Origin: Sulfurimonas sp. UBA6014
GTDB lineage: Bacteria > Campylobacterota > Campylobacteria > Campylobacterales > Sulfurimonadaceae
Assembly (NCBI GenBank): GCA_002428085.1
Contig: DJAA01000039.1
Coordinates: 2,566 to 63,952, forward strand
Length of the DNA: 61,387 nt
Direction: 5' to 3'
This document shows positions 1-8,567 of the stretch, in pieces; positions within the stretch are counted from its first letter, which is position 1, and every line of letters starts with the position of its first letter. The translations under genes were made by a program, and so were the position numbers. Below the pieces are notes generated by a model. The model ran no database searches. It was not told the DNA's origin and saw nothing but the letters and a program-made list of their open reading frames with translations.

Positions 1-67
1 GGAAGTGTGGCTTCAGCCTCACCCTTAGGCTTGAATGACAACAAGGTACGGCTAAAGCCGTACTTCC
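1..67. repeat. REP-like bipartite hairpin element
   Basis: Two hairpins sit between inverted ends GGAAGT and ACTTCC. The left hairpin is GTGTGGCT/AGCCTCAC with one mismatch (about 5-20); the right hairpin GTACGGCT-AA-AGCCGTAC (46-63) is perfect. The same design recurs at 24301-24385. The arrangement (short fixed tetranucleotide-like end plus hairpin, in opposite orientation at each end) resembles a REP/BIME element of the kind mobilised in trans by IS200-like REP transposases; no such transposase lies in this window. It follows the stop codon of the TonB receptor and could also act as its 3' end. It may continue left of the window. Confidence 0.65.
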
Positions 68-75
68 AAGAATGG

Positions 76-2196
76 CTAAAACCTTTGGACAAAACTGAGG
101 TAGTAGTTTCTCCCCTCTCGTTTCACGCCGCCATCAGTGCCGTAGTAGTAACTTGGAAGTTTTATCTCCTCATCAAGGAGATTCTTAATAGTTCCTCGTA
201 TTTCGCTCAGTGGAGAAAATTTGTACGTAATCGTCTCATCAACAATATGCATCTCTTGAACGGTCGTGTCTGTATCGCCTAGCCATGCAAGTTGTGATTG
301 GGTTGTTTGCCCATAGTATTGCCACGCTGTACCAAAAGAGAGCTTACTTGTTGGACGGTAAATATACATGGCTTTGAGTAAAACTTTTGAAATATCGGGC
401 ATAGACTGCGTGATGGAAACAAGATTATCCTCTTCCTTTGGCGTTGTGTAGTCCGTATCTATGTACGAAGCATTGAAGTACAAATCATGCTCTGATTTTG
501 TACGAAAATTATACTCAAACTCAACACCCCTACTCTCTCTGTCACCATAATTTTCATACCCTGCGATTGTTGAGTAATATTCTTCTAAATCGATAACATT
601 TTGTAGTTGTGAATAGAAAAAATTGAGCGTAAATTTTTGATATAAACTTGGAGAATAAATCATAACTGCTTCATACGTATCTGTCTCTTCTGGCTGAATG
701 TTTTCATCTCCCGCACGGTAGTTGATATGCCCATTTGCATACGCTTCCGTAAAAGTCGGGGCTCGAAATGCTGAGCCGTATAAAAGTTTAAAAATCGCAT
801 TATCTTGGGCTCTATAAACCACAGAAGCTCTTTTAGAAAGCTTTGCTCCAAAATCACAGTAGTGATCTGCACGAGCGCCCACAACAACATCTACACGCTC
901 ATTGAGTGCAATCAAATCTTCAACAAAAGCATAGTAAATAGTCCGATTTTGATTCTCTTTGATAAAGCTTGTTGTTGGATTATCCCAAAAAGCTGGCTCT
1001 TTTTCAATCCTGTAATCAAAAGTGCCACTCATCCCCAATACATTTGGGTCTGGTGTAGCCATAATAGCATCCTCTACACTGTTATAATAATTATCTTGTG
1101 CTATAAGCACATGTCTGGCTCCCGCTCCAAGGAGTATTTCATTGGATGCTATTGGAGAAAATGAGGCGATTACTTCTGCTTCAAAATTTTGCTCTTGGAG
1201 TTTTTCACTAAAGTAAAAACCACTATCTATCCCCAAAACACCCTCGTCAGCAAATTCATTTTGTATTTTTAGGATTTTTTGGAGATTGGCACCCTCATCA
1301 AGCTCACGATAAGAAAAACCTACTTTTGCCTCAAGAGCGACATCATTCAAGTCTGTTTTATAAGAGGCTTGAGAGAAAAAGTAACTGTTTTTATGCTCTT
1401 TTGGGTTTGTCGGGATGGGATCGAGGTCCTCTTCAAAGCCGTAAAAATTTCCATATATACTTTGCTTAAAGCGCGTTAAAAACTCAAAATCTTCATAAAG
1501 TACTTTTAAACCAACAGAGACATCACGCATTTTCTCATCCGTATCCGTACTTTTGCCCTCAAAATCAAGGGACTTCTCATTTTTGGCAACATAACCGTCT
1601 GCAAAAATTTTCCAATTATCTGCGAGTGTGTATATATTTGCGCCAGCACTGAGGGACTTGTAGCTTCCCCCTCCTAAAAAGAGTCTATTTTCCTCTTTCA
1701 TGCTTCCAAGCTTTGTGATGACATTGACGACGCCATAAAAAGCACCCGAGCCATACAAAGTCGATGCAGGACCGCGAAGCACTTCTATCTTTTGAATGAG
1801 CTGCATTGGAAAATCCATATAAAAAGTGCTTGTTCCGCCAACTTCATTATTGATGGCAACACCATCTATGAGGACTTTGATTTTATCTGAAAGGTAAGCA
1901 TTGGGATTTTTTAAGCCTCTGACTGTCGTTGTCGTATAGCCCATAGGAGTCATCTGCATTTGGATACCTGGCAACATAGAGAGTGCTTCACCGAGATTTT
2001 GAATCCCACCATCTATATAAGTTTGCGCATCTATGAGGGTTACAACAGAGGGTAAGTAGTCGACATTGAGAGATTTTTTTGTAGCAATATCACTCATTTC
2101 ATTGACAAGCGATTCAAAATCATCCACATTTTCCTCTGCAAAGACAGAAGAGTTTAACAAACAGATACTCACACACAAAGGAAGAATATATTTCAT
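76..2196 (-). CDS. TonB-dependent outer-membrane receptor
   Basis: A 706-residue outer-membrane gated transporter that would import a scarce ligand using TonB-ExbBD energy. It has a signal peptide (MKYILPLCVSICLLNSSVFA), a plug domain at roughly residues 35-165 with the typical 'VLIDGVAINN' and 'IEVLRGPASTLYGSGAFYGVVNVIT' segments, then a beta barrel ending in the terminal phenylalanine (FVQRF). Methionines upstream at 2208 and 2229 are possible starts, but the ATG at 2196 has GGGG at the right distance and begins a normal signal peptide. The ligand cannot be read from the sequence; siderophore, haem, cobalamin or metal complexes are all possible. It is divergent from a YfiR-like/diguanylate cyclase pair, which suggests a shared control region. 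Confidence 0.9.
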   Translation of the reverse strand: MKYILPLCVSICLLNSSVFAEENVDDFESLVNEMSDIATKKSLNVDYLPSVVTLIDAQTYIDGGIQNLGEALSMLPGIQMQMTPMGYTTTTVRGLKNPNAYLSDKIKVLIDGVAINNEVGGTSTFYMDFPMQLIQKIEVLRGPASTLYGSGAFYGVVNVITKLGSMKEENRLFLGGGSYKSLSAGANIYTLADNWKIFADGYVAKNEKSLDFEGKSTDTDEKMRDVSVGLKVLYEDFEFLTRFKQSIYGNFYGFEEDLDPIPTNPKEHKNSYFFSQASYKTDLNDVALEAKVGFSYRELDEGANLQKILKIQNEFADEGVLGIDSGFYFSEKLQEQNFEAEVIASFSPIASNEILLGAGARHVLIAQDNYYNSVEDAIMATPDPNVLGMSGTFDYRIEKEPAFWDNPTTSFIKENQNRTIYYAFVEDLIALNERVDVVVGARADHYCDFGAKLSKRASVVYRAQDNAIFKLLYGSAFRAPTFTEAYANGHINYRAGDENIQPEETDTYEAVMIYSPSLYQKFTLNFFYSQLQNVIDLEEYYSTIAGYENYGDRESRGVEFEYNFRTKSEHDLYFNASYIDTDYTTPKEEDNLVSITQSMPDISKVLLKAMYIYRPTSKLSFGTAWQYYGQTTQSQLAWLGDTDTTVQEMHIVDETITYKFSPLSEIRGTIKNLLDEEIKLPSYYYGTDGGVKREGRNYYLSFVQRF

Positions 2197-2224
2197 TTTA
2201 TACCCCATTTTTAGCTTTTTAAAC

Positions 2225-2263
2225 AACATTCATGTATAATATTGTCAATATATAAAGAATGTT
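2225..2263. promoter_or_regulatory. Dyad in divergent promoter region
   Basis: The short gap between the TonB receptor and the YfiR-like gene contains nested inverted repeats: AACATTC (2225-2231) with GAATGTT (2257-2263), and inside it ATATTG-T-CAATAT (2239-2251), nearly on the same axis. A TATAAT box for the rightward gene starts at the edge (2263-2268). A dyad at this place could be an operator for both directions. It does not clearly match a Fur box, and AT-rich DNA gives such pairs by chance, so this is a candidate only. Confidence 0.35.
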
Positions 2264-2316
2264 ATAATAAACGTTATTTATCTAAGCTTTAATTCTTTTT
2301 TAACAAAGGTGCTTTT

Positions 2317-2874
2317 TTGTCAAAAACGTTTCGTCTCATGATGAGTTTTTTTCTTATTTTTCATGCATTAGCGCTTCATGCTGTGACATATGATCAAGAT
2401 GTTCTCTATATTTTTTCAAAAATGATTCCTCGATTTGTTCTCATGAGCTCTCAAAAAGAGAAGATTAAAACTGATATAGAGATTTGTATACTCCATGAAG
2501 AGATGGACGAACTCGCTGCCACGACCTTGTATGAAGCGATATACAACAGTTATCCAAAGGGTATTTTAGCGTATAAAATAGATCCTATGCTTTATAATTA
2601 TACTGATATAAACGCTTGTAAAGACTCTCAGCTTATTTTTCTCTTTAACACGCAAGAGACCAACATACAAAATGTTGTCAAATTCGCATCAAAACAACAA
2701 ATCATGACCCTTGCATATGACTCAAAACTCCTTGAGAGTGGTATAGATATGTCCCTTTTTTTAGGAAGAAAAACAACACCTTACATCAATAATGAAAGTC
2801 TCGCAAACAAAAAAATCGAACTTGATAATATTTTGCTCAGAATTTCAAAAATATTTCACAAAGGAGTTGAATAG
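2317..2874 (+). CDS. YfiR-like periplasmic protein (DUF4154)
   Basis: A 185-residue secreted protein with an N-terminal hydrophobic signal (MSFFLIFHALALHA region) followed by a domain that looks like YfiR/DUF4154: 'ILYIFSKMIPRF'-like start, a central 'CKDSQLIFLFN' strand and a C-terminal helix. YfiR proteins are periplasmic inhibitors of membrane diguanylate cyclases of the YfiN/TpbB type. Exactly such a cyclase follows, sharing one base with this gene's stop (TAGTG), so the two are surely translated together. I chose the TTG at 2317 because AAAGGTG lies six bases upstream; the ATG at 2338 has no such site. Two cysteines (mature part) may form a disulfide as in YfiR. The family call is by pattern and gene order. 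Confidence 0.7.
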   Translation: MSKTFRLMMSFFLIFHALALHAVTYDQDVLYIFSKMIPRFVLMSSQKEKIKTDIEICILHEEMDELAATTLYEAIYNSYPKGILAYKIDPMLYNYTDINACKDSQLIFLFNTQETNIQNVVKFASKQQIMTLAYDSKLLESGIDMSLFLGRKTTPYINNESLANKKIELDNILLRISKIFHKGVE

Positions 2875-4136
2875 TGCCAAAAATCAGCTTTCAACTCAAA
2901 ATCATACTTAGCATTGTTTTTTTCACACTTTTCGTGAGTACACTGGAGAAATCATTAATACACGATAATGTTATTACCCAATTTCAAAAAATCAAACTCT
3001 CAAAAAACAAACTTTTGATCGACACCATAAGCCCAATTTTAAGTTTAAATTTTTCTCTTGGCTTAGAAGATGCCAACAGAGACTATTTAGCACAGATTAC
3101 GAAACAAAATGCAGATTTAGTTTTTTCGAAACTTACCAACAAAGAGAACATCATCGTCTATTCTCATACAAATACGGCAGCACATAAAGCAGAAGGGGAA
3201 CACAAACACTACTCACAATCCATCATAGACCCCATCACCCTTGAGAGCATTGGTCATATTGAAGTCCATTTTTCAAGTGCTGAGCTTCAAGAACTCAAAC
3301 ATCAAAACCAAATGGTAACCCTTAAAGTGATGGGGATTGTTTTTACCTTGCTTCTCCTTTTTATACTCTTTATTCGGCGAGAATTTAAAGATTTGCAACG
3401 TTTAAGCGAGCATGTTTTATCCTACGACCCTGCACGCAACAATTTTTCACTGACGCTCTCAAAGAGTTCAGACGAAGTGGGCATCGTTCAAAATGCCATC
3501 GTCTCTATGGTTTGTAAATTAAATACCTATACAGCGACGCTAGATGAGATGAACCGCTCCCTTGAGGAGAAAGTATTCATACGCACTAAAGAGCTCGAAG
3601 AAGCAAACAGAAAACTTCTCTATCTTGCCACCATAGACCCTTTAACACAAATAGCTAATAGAAGACACTTTGAAGCACACTTTCAAGAAATGTGGGCTCT
3701 TTCGCTACGAAAAAATCTCAGTATCAGTATCATCATGTGTGATATTGACTTTTTCAAGAAGATAAACGATACCTATGGGCACCAAGTAGGGGACGCTGTT
3801 TTAAAAGGGATTGCACAAATTATAAAAAGTTCTCTCCAACGCAGCAGTGATCTTGTGGCAAGATACGGGGGAGAAGAGTTTGTCATCCTCTTGTACGATA
3901 CAGACAAAGATAAAGCACTAGAGAGTTGCAAAAAAATACAGCAAAATATTAGAAACACAGATGGATATGTATTTCAAAATATCAAAACAGAGCCAGTGAC
4001 CATGAGCTTTGGAATAAGTACGACTATAGCGAACAAAGATTTTGACCAAGATGACCTCATCAAAAATGCTGATATCGCTTTATATAAAGCAAAAAACAGC
4101 GGCAGAGACTGTATCGTCTCAAATGAATCTCTCTAA
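2874..4136 (+). CDS. Membrane diguanylate cyclase, YfiN-like
   Basis: A 420-residue enzyme that would make cyclic di-GMP from two GTP. It has one N-terminal membrane segment (about 8-25), a periplasmic part of about 115 residues, a second membrane segment (about 146-164), a HAMP-like linker, a coiled-coil stretch ('LEEKVFIRTKELEEANRKL') and a C-terminal GGDEF domain with the active motif GGEEF. The allosteric I-site RSSD lies five residues before it, so product inhibition is likely. The GTG start overlaps the stop of the upstream YfiR-like gene. In the known YfiBNR system YfiR holds YfiN inactive from the periplasm; the pairing here suggests the same. A YfiB-type outer-membrane lipoprotein is not seen next to it. 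Confidence 0.88.
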   Translation: MPKISFQLKIILSIVFFTLFVSTLEKSLIHDNVITQFQKIKLSKNKLLIDTISPILSLNFSLGLEDANRDYLAQITKQNADLVFSKLTNKENIIVYSHTNTAAHKAEGEHKHYSQSIIDPITLESIGHIEVHFSSAELQELKHQNQMVTLKVMGIVFTLLLLFILFIRREFKDLQRLSEHVLSYDPARNNFSLTLSKSSDEVGIVQNAIVSMVCKLNTYTATLDEMNRSLEEKVFIRTKELEEANRKLLYLATIDPLTQIANRRHFEAHFQEMWALSLRKNLSISIIMCDIDFFKKINDTYGHQVGDAVLKGIAQIIKSSLQRSSDLVARYGGEEFVILLYDTDKDKALESCKKIQQNIRNTDGYVFQNIKTEPVTMSFGISTTIANKDFDQDDLIKNADIALYKAKNSGRDCIVSNESL

Positions 4137-4150
4137 ACTAAGGAAAATTC

Positions 4151-5482
4151 ATGAAACTTTACGCACCATGGGAGAAGGCTTTTAACAAAATTGCTACTCC
4201 GTTTGAACATTTTTTACATGCTCAAACTACGACGGGAGTTATCCTGATGTTTATGACTATTGTTGCACTCATCCTCGCAAACTCACCCTTAGCTGATGCG
4301 TATCTGCACTTTTTTCATACAAAAATTGACTTCAATGTTGGTTCATGGACGCTCTCAAACTCCATCCACCACTGGATAAACGACGCCCTTATGGCTTTCT
4401 TTTTCTTTATCGTCGGGCTTGAGATAAAAAGAGAAATTCTTGTCGGCGAACTCTCCAATGTCAAAGTCGCAATTCTTCCAATACTTTGCGCTTTAGGAGG
4501 AATGCTTTTCCCCGCACTCATTTACATGAGCATCAATAGTGGAGGTGAAGGTGCAAACGGCTGGGGCATTCCAATGGCAACTGATATTGCCTTTGCCATT
4601 AGCGCCCTTGTGCTTTTAGGCAAGCGTGTCTCCCCTGCTCTTGTCACATTTTTAGTCGCCCTTGCCATAGTCGATGACCTTGGTGCTGTCATTGTTATCG
4701 CTATCTTTTATACGGATCAGATTCAGATGCTCCCACTTGCTTTGGCAGGGGTTTCATTTTTGATGTTACTCTCTCTTAACCGCTTTGGGATTCATATGGT
4801 TTTACCCTATTTTGCCATTGGTCTTGGCATGTGGTTTTTTATGCTTGAATCAGGTGTCCACGCGACCATAGCAGGAGTTATCGCTGCCATGGCAATTCCT
4901 TCAAAACCAAAATACACACCGCTTAATTTTACACTTCACATGAAAAATAAGCTTGATGCTTATGATCGCTATCCTGTTGGAGAAGACAACCGTTTGCATG
5001 AGGAACAAAAAGCTATTTTGTCAAACATGAAAGATAAGATAGATTCTCTGAGTTCTCCCGCAGCAAGACTGGAGCACGATTTGCATCTGCCAGTGAGTTT
5101 GCTTATCATCCCTCTTTTTGCCCTTGCCAATGCAGGCATCTCCATAGATTTTTCTTCCATTGGAGAAACTATTTTACAGCCTGTTTCTTTGGGAATCATG
5201 GCAGGTCTTATTCTAGGAAAAGTTTTCGGTATCGCGGGTGTCGCTTGGCTTGCTATAAAACTAGGTCTTGCAAAACTTCCGCATGGGAGCACCATGAGCC
5301 AAATTTTTGGCGTCGCTTTTTTAGGTGGCATCGGATTTACTATGTCTATTTTTGTAGCAGATTTGGCGTTTGTTGATAATGAAGCATTTATTTTTCAAGC
5401 AAAAATCGGCATATTGTGTGCCTCTTTGTTTGCAGGTTTATTTGGGTATATTTATCTCAGATATATCGCAAAATCGAGTTAA
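4151..5482 (+). CDS. nhaA: Na+/H+ antiporter NhaA
   Basis: A 443-residue inner-membrane antiporter that expels Na+ in exchange for protons. The paired aspartates of the ion site are present in 'LAIVDDLGAVIVIA', and the N-terminal segment ('FFFFIVGLEIKREILVGEL') and the C-terminal 'GFTMSIFVADLAF' are typical. Between the central helices there is a hydrophilic loop of about 60 residues (near 260-320, 'DRYPVGEDNRLHEEQKA') longer than in the E. coli protein; similar loops are seen in Campylobacterota. AAGGAAA precedes the ATG. It follows the diguanylate cyclase by 14 bases, so it may be read from the same transcript although the functions differ. Fits a marine or saline habitat. Confidence 0.96.
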   Translation: MKLYAPWEKAFNKIATPFEHFLHAQTTTGVILMFMTIVALILANSPLADAYLHFFHTKIDFNVGSWTLSNSIHHWINDALMAFFFFIVGLEIKREILVGELSNVKVAILPILCALGGMLFPALIYMSINSGGEGANGWGIPMATDIAFAISALVLLGKRVSPALVTFLVALAIVDDLGAVIVIAIFYTDQIQMLPLALAGVSFLMLLSLNRFGIHMVLPYFAIGLGMWFFMLESGVHATIAGVIAAMAIPSKPKYTPLNFTLHMKNKLDAYDRYPVGEDNRLHEEQKAILSNMKDKIDSLSSPAARLEHDLHLPVSLLIIPLFALANAGISIDFSSIGETILQPVSLGIMAGLILGKVFGIAGVAWLAIKLGLAKLPHGSTMSQIFGVAFLGGIGFTMSIFVADLAFVDNEAFIFQAKIGILCASLFAGLFGYIYLRYIAKSS

Positions 5483-5550
5483 AGAAATATTATATACGAT
5501 TATTTTGAGTATAACGCTGTACAATTATCTTTACAATTAAAAGGCAAAAC

Positions 5551-6048
5551 ATGAAAATAACACCTAAGAACCACGAAAAAGTTTTTGCAAAAGATGAACT
5601 TCTCGTCACAAAAACTGATTTGCAAGGGAAAATCACCTATGCAAACAGAGGCTTTATGGATATCGTTGAGATGGATGAACATACACTTATCGGCGCACCT
5701 CACAATATTATCCGTCACCCTGATATGCCAAAAATCATATTTAAATATCTATGGTCGTATCTGCAAAACGCTGAGGAGATTCATGCGTATGTCAAAAATA
5801 TTTGTGCCGATGGCTCTTACTACTGGGTCATGGCAAATGTTACCCCTTCTTATTTAAACGGAAAAATTGTAGGTTACCACTCTTCGCGAAGAAGCCCCTC
5901 GCCAAAGGCAATGGAGGTCATTAAACCTCTGTATGAAAAGCTTCTTCAAGCTGAAAAAATCGGTGGCATAAGTGCGAGTGAAAAGCTTATGAATGAATTA
6001 TTAAAAGAAAAAGGTCTCAATTATGATGAATTTATCCTCTCTTTCTAA
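5551..6048 (+). CDS. Aer-type PAS redox sensor protein
   Basis: A 165-residue soluble protein made almost only of one PAS domain of the Aer kind: 'LVTKTDLQGKITYANRGF', 'LIGAPHNIIRHPDMPK' and 'YYWVMANVTPSY'. In Aer this domain binds FAD and reports redox state. Here the sensor is a separate polypeptide and the signalling half is the next gene, which it overlaps by 26 bases (start at 6023). This is the split arrangement known as CetB (PAS) and CetA (receptor) in Campylobacter jejuni, where the pair drives energy taxis. AAGG is six bases before the ATG. An extended AT-rich stretch with TATAAC/TACAAT boxes lies just upstream (5510-5537). Confidence 0.88.
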   Translation: MKITPKNHEKVFAKDELLVTKTDLQGKITYANRGFMDIVEMDEHTLIGAPHNIIRHPDMPKIIFKYLWSYLQNAEEIHAYVKNICADGSYYWVMANVTPSYLNGKIVGYHSSRRSPSPKAMEVIKPLYEKLLQAEKIGGISASEKLMNELLKEKGLNYDEFILSF

Positions 6049-7453
6049 GCTCCATTATTCAAACTATGCACACATTGGAGTAGTATCGCTTGGATTGCTT
6101 GTTTCTGTGTTATTTTTTGAATTTCAACTCACAACGCTTATCTTTAATCTTCTCAATATCGCTATCGCTATTTATGCCTACAAGCAAATCCACATCACAA
6201 AACAGAGTATAGAAAAATCTTCAAATATCATCAAAGAGGCAAAAAATGGCAACTTTGAAAATCGGCAACATAAAATTGAAGGTGGCGGGGAACTTGCCGA
6301 TTTGGCTTGGAATATCAACGATTTGTTTGACCAAATGGAGAGTTTGGTTCGTGAAATCAACACCTCCATAGAGTACGCCAGCAAACAAAAATACTTTAGA
6401 AGAATCAACTCCACAGGACTTAACAGCTCCTTTGTAAAAACTGGAGATCTGATCAATAAAAGCATTGATGCTATGTATAAAGAGTACAAAAATCAAGAAA
6501 GAGAGAAATTTTTACTTGAGCTCTCCAAAACTGGAAAAGGATTTTCGGCAAACTTTGAGATTATTCAACAACAAATCAGTGAGACAAATGATACTCTCAC
6601 GAAGCTTGCAGACGAGTCACAAGAGAGTGCAAACCTCTCTGCTAAAAATAATGATGTTGTAGAAGCCATGAGTAAAAACTTTGAAAAATTATCTCAAATC
6701 ATCGTTCAAAATGATGAGTCAGTCAATGCCGTCTCAACAAGAACGCAAGAGATAACTTCCATCATAAGCCTTATAAAAGATATCGCCGACCAAACAAATC
6801 TCCTCGCACTCAATGCTGCCATAGAAGCTGCCCGAGCAGGGGAACATGGTCGCGGATTTGCCGTTGTTGCCGATGAAGTGCGAAAACTCGCAGAGCGAAC
6901 TGGCAAAGCAACCAATGAAATCTCCGTCTCTATCTCAACACTGCATCAAGAGGCAACGGGCATGTATGAAAACTCTAAAGAACTTAACACCATCGCTGAT
7001 GAGTCAATAGAGAGCGTAAGCACCCTCTATAACGCACTTGCACAGTTTAGCACAACCTCTCATTCCGTTCTCAAATCAAGTCAATACATGAAGAATAAAA
7101 ACTTTGTTGTATTAGCAAAAATCGACCATATTTTGTTTAAAGCAAAAGCTTTTGCTGCAGTTGAACAGGAGAATAAGGAGACATTTGAAGACCACCATGC
7201 GTGTAGATTTGGAAAGTGGTACGACAAAGAGGGAGCAGAAAGAGTCAGCCATTCAAAAAGCTATACCGCTCTTAAAACACCGCACAAAATCGTTCATGAA
7301 AGCGTTATACAAACTATGGCAATTCTTAATGAGAAAGGAGCATCCCATAATACAGAGCAAATCAAAGCAAACTTCACAAAAATGGAAAATGCTTCCGATG
7401 AGCTCTTTGTTCTTATGGATAAAATGCTTGACGAAGAAGCGTCTTTTAAATAG
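6023..7453 (+). CDS. Chemoreceptor with C-terminal CZB domain
   Basis: A 476-residue methyl-accepting chemotaxis protein. It has two close N-terminal membrane segments with almost no periplasmic loop (about 14-50), HAMP-like helices, and the conserved hairpin tip 'IADQTNLLALNAAIEAARAG' with 'GFAVVADEVRKLAERT'. The last 120 residues are a chemoreceptor zinc-binding (CZB) domain: 'KIDHILFKAKAF', 'HHACRFGKWYD' and 'PHKIVHESV' supply the three His and one Cys zinc ligands. With no outside sensor of its own, its input is probably the upstream PAS protein plus zinc at the CZB domain. The start overlaps that gene by 26 bases, pointing to coupled translation. CZB domains have been linked to zinc, oxidant and pH sensing; which applies here is unknown. 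Confidence 0.9.
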   Translation: MMNLSSLSKLHYSNYAHIGVVSLGLLVSVLFFEFQLTTLIFNLLNIAIAIYAYKQIHITKQSIEKSSNIIKEAKNGNFENRQHKIEGGGELADLAWNINDLFDQMESLVREINTSIEYASKQKYFRRINSTGLNSSFVKTGDLINKSIDAMYKEYKNQEREKFLLELSKTGKGFSANFEIIQQQISETNDTLTKLADESQESANLSAKNNDVVEAMSKNFEKLSQIIVQNDESVNAVSTRTQEITSIISLIKDIADQTNLLALNAAIEAARAGEHGRGFAVVADEVRKLAERTGKATNEISVSISTLHQEATGMYENSKELNTIADESIESVSTLYNALAQFSTTSHSVLKSSQYMKNKNFVVLAKIDHILFKAKAFAAVEQENKETFEDHHACRFGKWYDKEGAERVSHSKSYTALKTPHKIVHESVIQTMAILNEKGASHNTEQIKANFTKMENASDELFVLMDKMLDEEASFK

Positions 7454-7460
7454 CACTCTT

Positions 7461-7529
7461 CTCGTTGTTGCGAGGAACAAAGCAATCTACAAGTCTGTTA
7501 TGAATTGCTTCTCTCCTCGCAATGACGAG
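7461..7529. repeat. Palindromic 'TTGCGAGGA' repeat
   Basis: Two arms of 26 bases (7461-7486 and 7504-7529) pair with about five mismatches around a short loop. The right arm, read in reverse, is CTCGTCATTGCGAGGAG followed by AGAAGCAAT. This matches from memory a dispersed palindrome found in many unrelated bacteria ('CGTCATTGCGAGGAG...'), thought to be a small non-coding mobile element. It lies between the stop of the chemoreceptor and the convergent epimerase gene, where it can also end transcription from both sides. Only one copy is present in this window. Confidence 0.7.
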
Positions 7530-7535
7530 CATCTA

Positions 7536-8567
7536 TCATGGAGATTTATAGCGTATTGCACAGCCATTAAAAGCAAACTCTAACGCATCGGATGGCTCTT
7601 TGTAAAGCAGCGGACTGTCCAAATCTATATACTTGATAACATCGGTATATGCCATGGCAAGGTGCAGTGCAGCGTTTATGGAGTGCGGACCCTCAAGCAT
7701 GGAGCCGAGCATACACGGCATATTATTTGCTCTGCAATACTCTAAAATCTCTACCGCTTTCGTAACTCCGCCGCATTTCATAAGTTTAATATTAATCATG
7801 TCAGCACATTGATCTTCTATAACTTTTTTTGCATCATAAAGGGTAAAAACCGCTTCATCAGCTAAAATCGGAGTATTTGAATACGCAGTAAGTGCTTTTA
7901 AACCCGCCAAATCACTTGCAATTATGGGCTGCTCGATAAGAACAAGCGCGCAGTTTTTCGTCTGCTCTATAAAACGCTTGGCATCCTCCATGCTCCACGC
8001 TTGATTTGCATCAATGAGTATTCTAGCCGCAGGAAGCTCTCTTGAGATACGCTGCGTCACCTCGACACCATGCTTTATATCTGCACCCAATTTTACTTTT
8101 AAAATATGCAAACCCTCTGCAAACGCTTTTTTTGCATCCTCAACCATTTCCTGTGGATTTTTTAAACTCAGTGTGACATCTGTCTGCAAAGTCACAGCTT
8201 TTTTTGCGCCGAGATAAGCAAATAAAGGAAGATTTTTTTCTTGGGCAAACAAAGAGACAAACGCCATATCAAGGGCAGCTTTTGCACTGCTTTTCAACTC
8301 TTGCGAAGCATGTAAAATCTCAAGAGCATCTTTAGGTGTATGGAGATAAAATTGCTCTTTGGTGAGAAAGAGAGAGTCTGTTATGGTCTCTAAGTCCTCT
8401 CCCGTAATCGCTTTTGTTGCAGGTGCTTCGCCAATACTTACAAAACCGTTGTCACAAACGACGCGCACTCGTACAAACTCTACATGATAAGCAGTTCTGA
8501 GTGCTGTAATGAAGGGAGTTTTAAGTTCAATGTATTGCAACTCTGTTGTGATTTGTACTATTTTCAT
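7536..8567 (-). CDS. Dipeptide (L-Ala-D/L-Glu type) epimerase
   Basis: A 343-residue enolase-superfamily enzyme of the muconate-lactonising subgroup. The barrel carries the expected residues: the K-x-K pair in 'HILKVKLGAD', metal ligands in 'LIDANQAW', 'LIEQPI' and 'ILADEAVF', and the opposite lysine in 'IKLMKCGG'. Such enzymes racemise the second residue of dipeptides; the best known acts on L-Ala-D-Glu from peptidoglycan turnover. The gene overlaps the upstream DUF819 membrane-protein gene by four bases, and that one overlaps a secreted amidase, so the three read as one operon for recovery of wall peptides. The exact dipeptide cannot be deduced from sequence alone. Confidence 0.85.
   Translation of the reverse strand: MKIVQITTELQYIELKTPFITALRTAYHVEFVRVRVVCDNGFVSIGEAPATKAITGEDLETITDSLFLTKEQFYLHTPKDALEILHASQELKSSAKAALDMAFVSLFAQEKNLPLFAYLGAKKAVTLQTDVTLSLKNPQEMVEDAKKAFAEGLHILKVKLGADIKHGVEVTQRISRELPAARILIDANQAWSMEDAKRFIEQTKNCALVLIEQPIIASDLAGLKALTAYSNTPILADEAVFTLYDAKKVIEDQCADMINIKLMKCGGVTKAVEILEYCRANNMPCMLGSMLEGPHSINAALHLAMAYTDVIKYIDLDSPLLYKEPSDALEFAFNGCAIRYKSP

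Noticed and set aside
2225..2263. Fur box
   Set aside because: The dyad does not match the usual GATAATNATTATC-like pattern closely.
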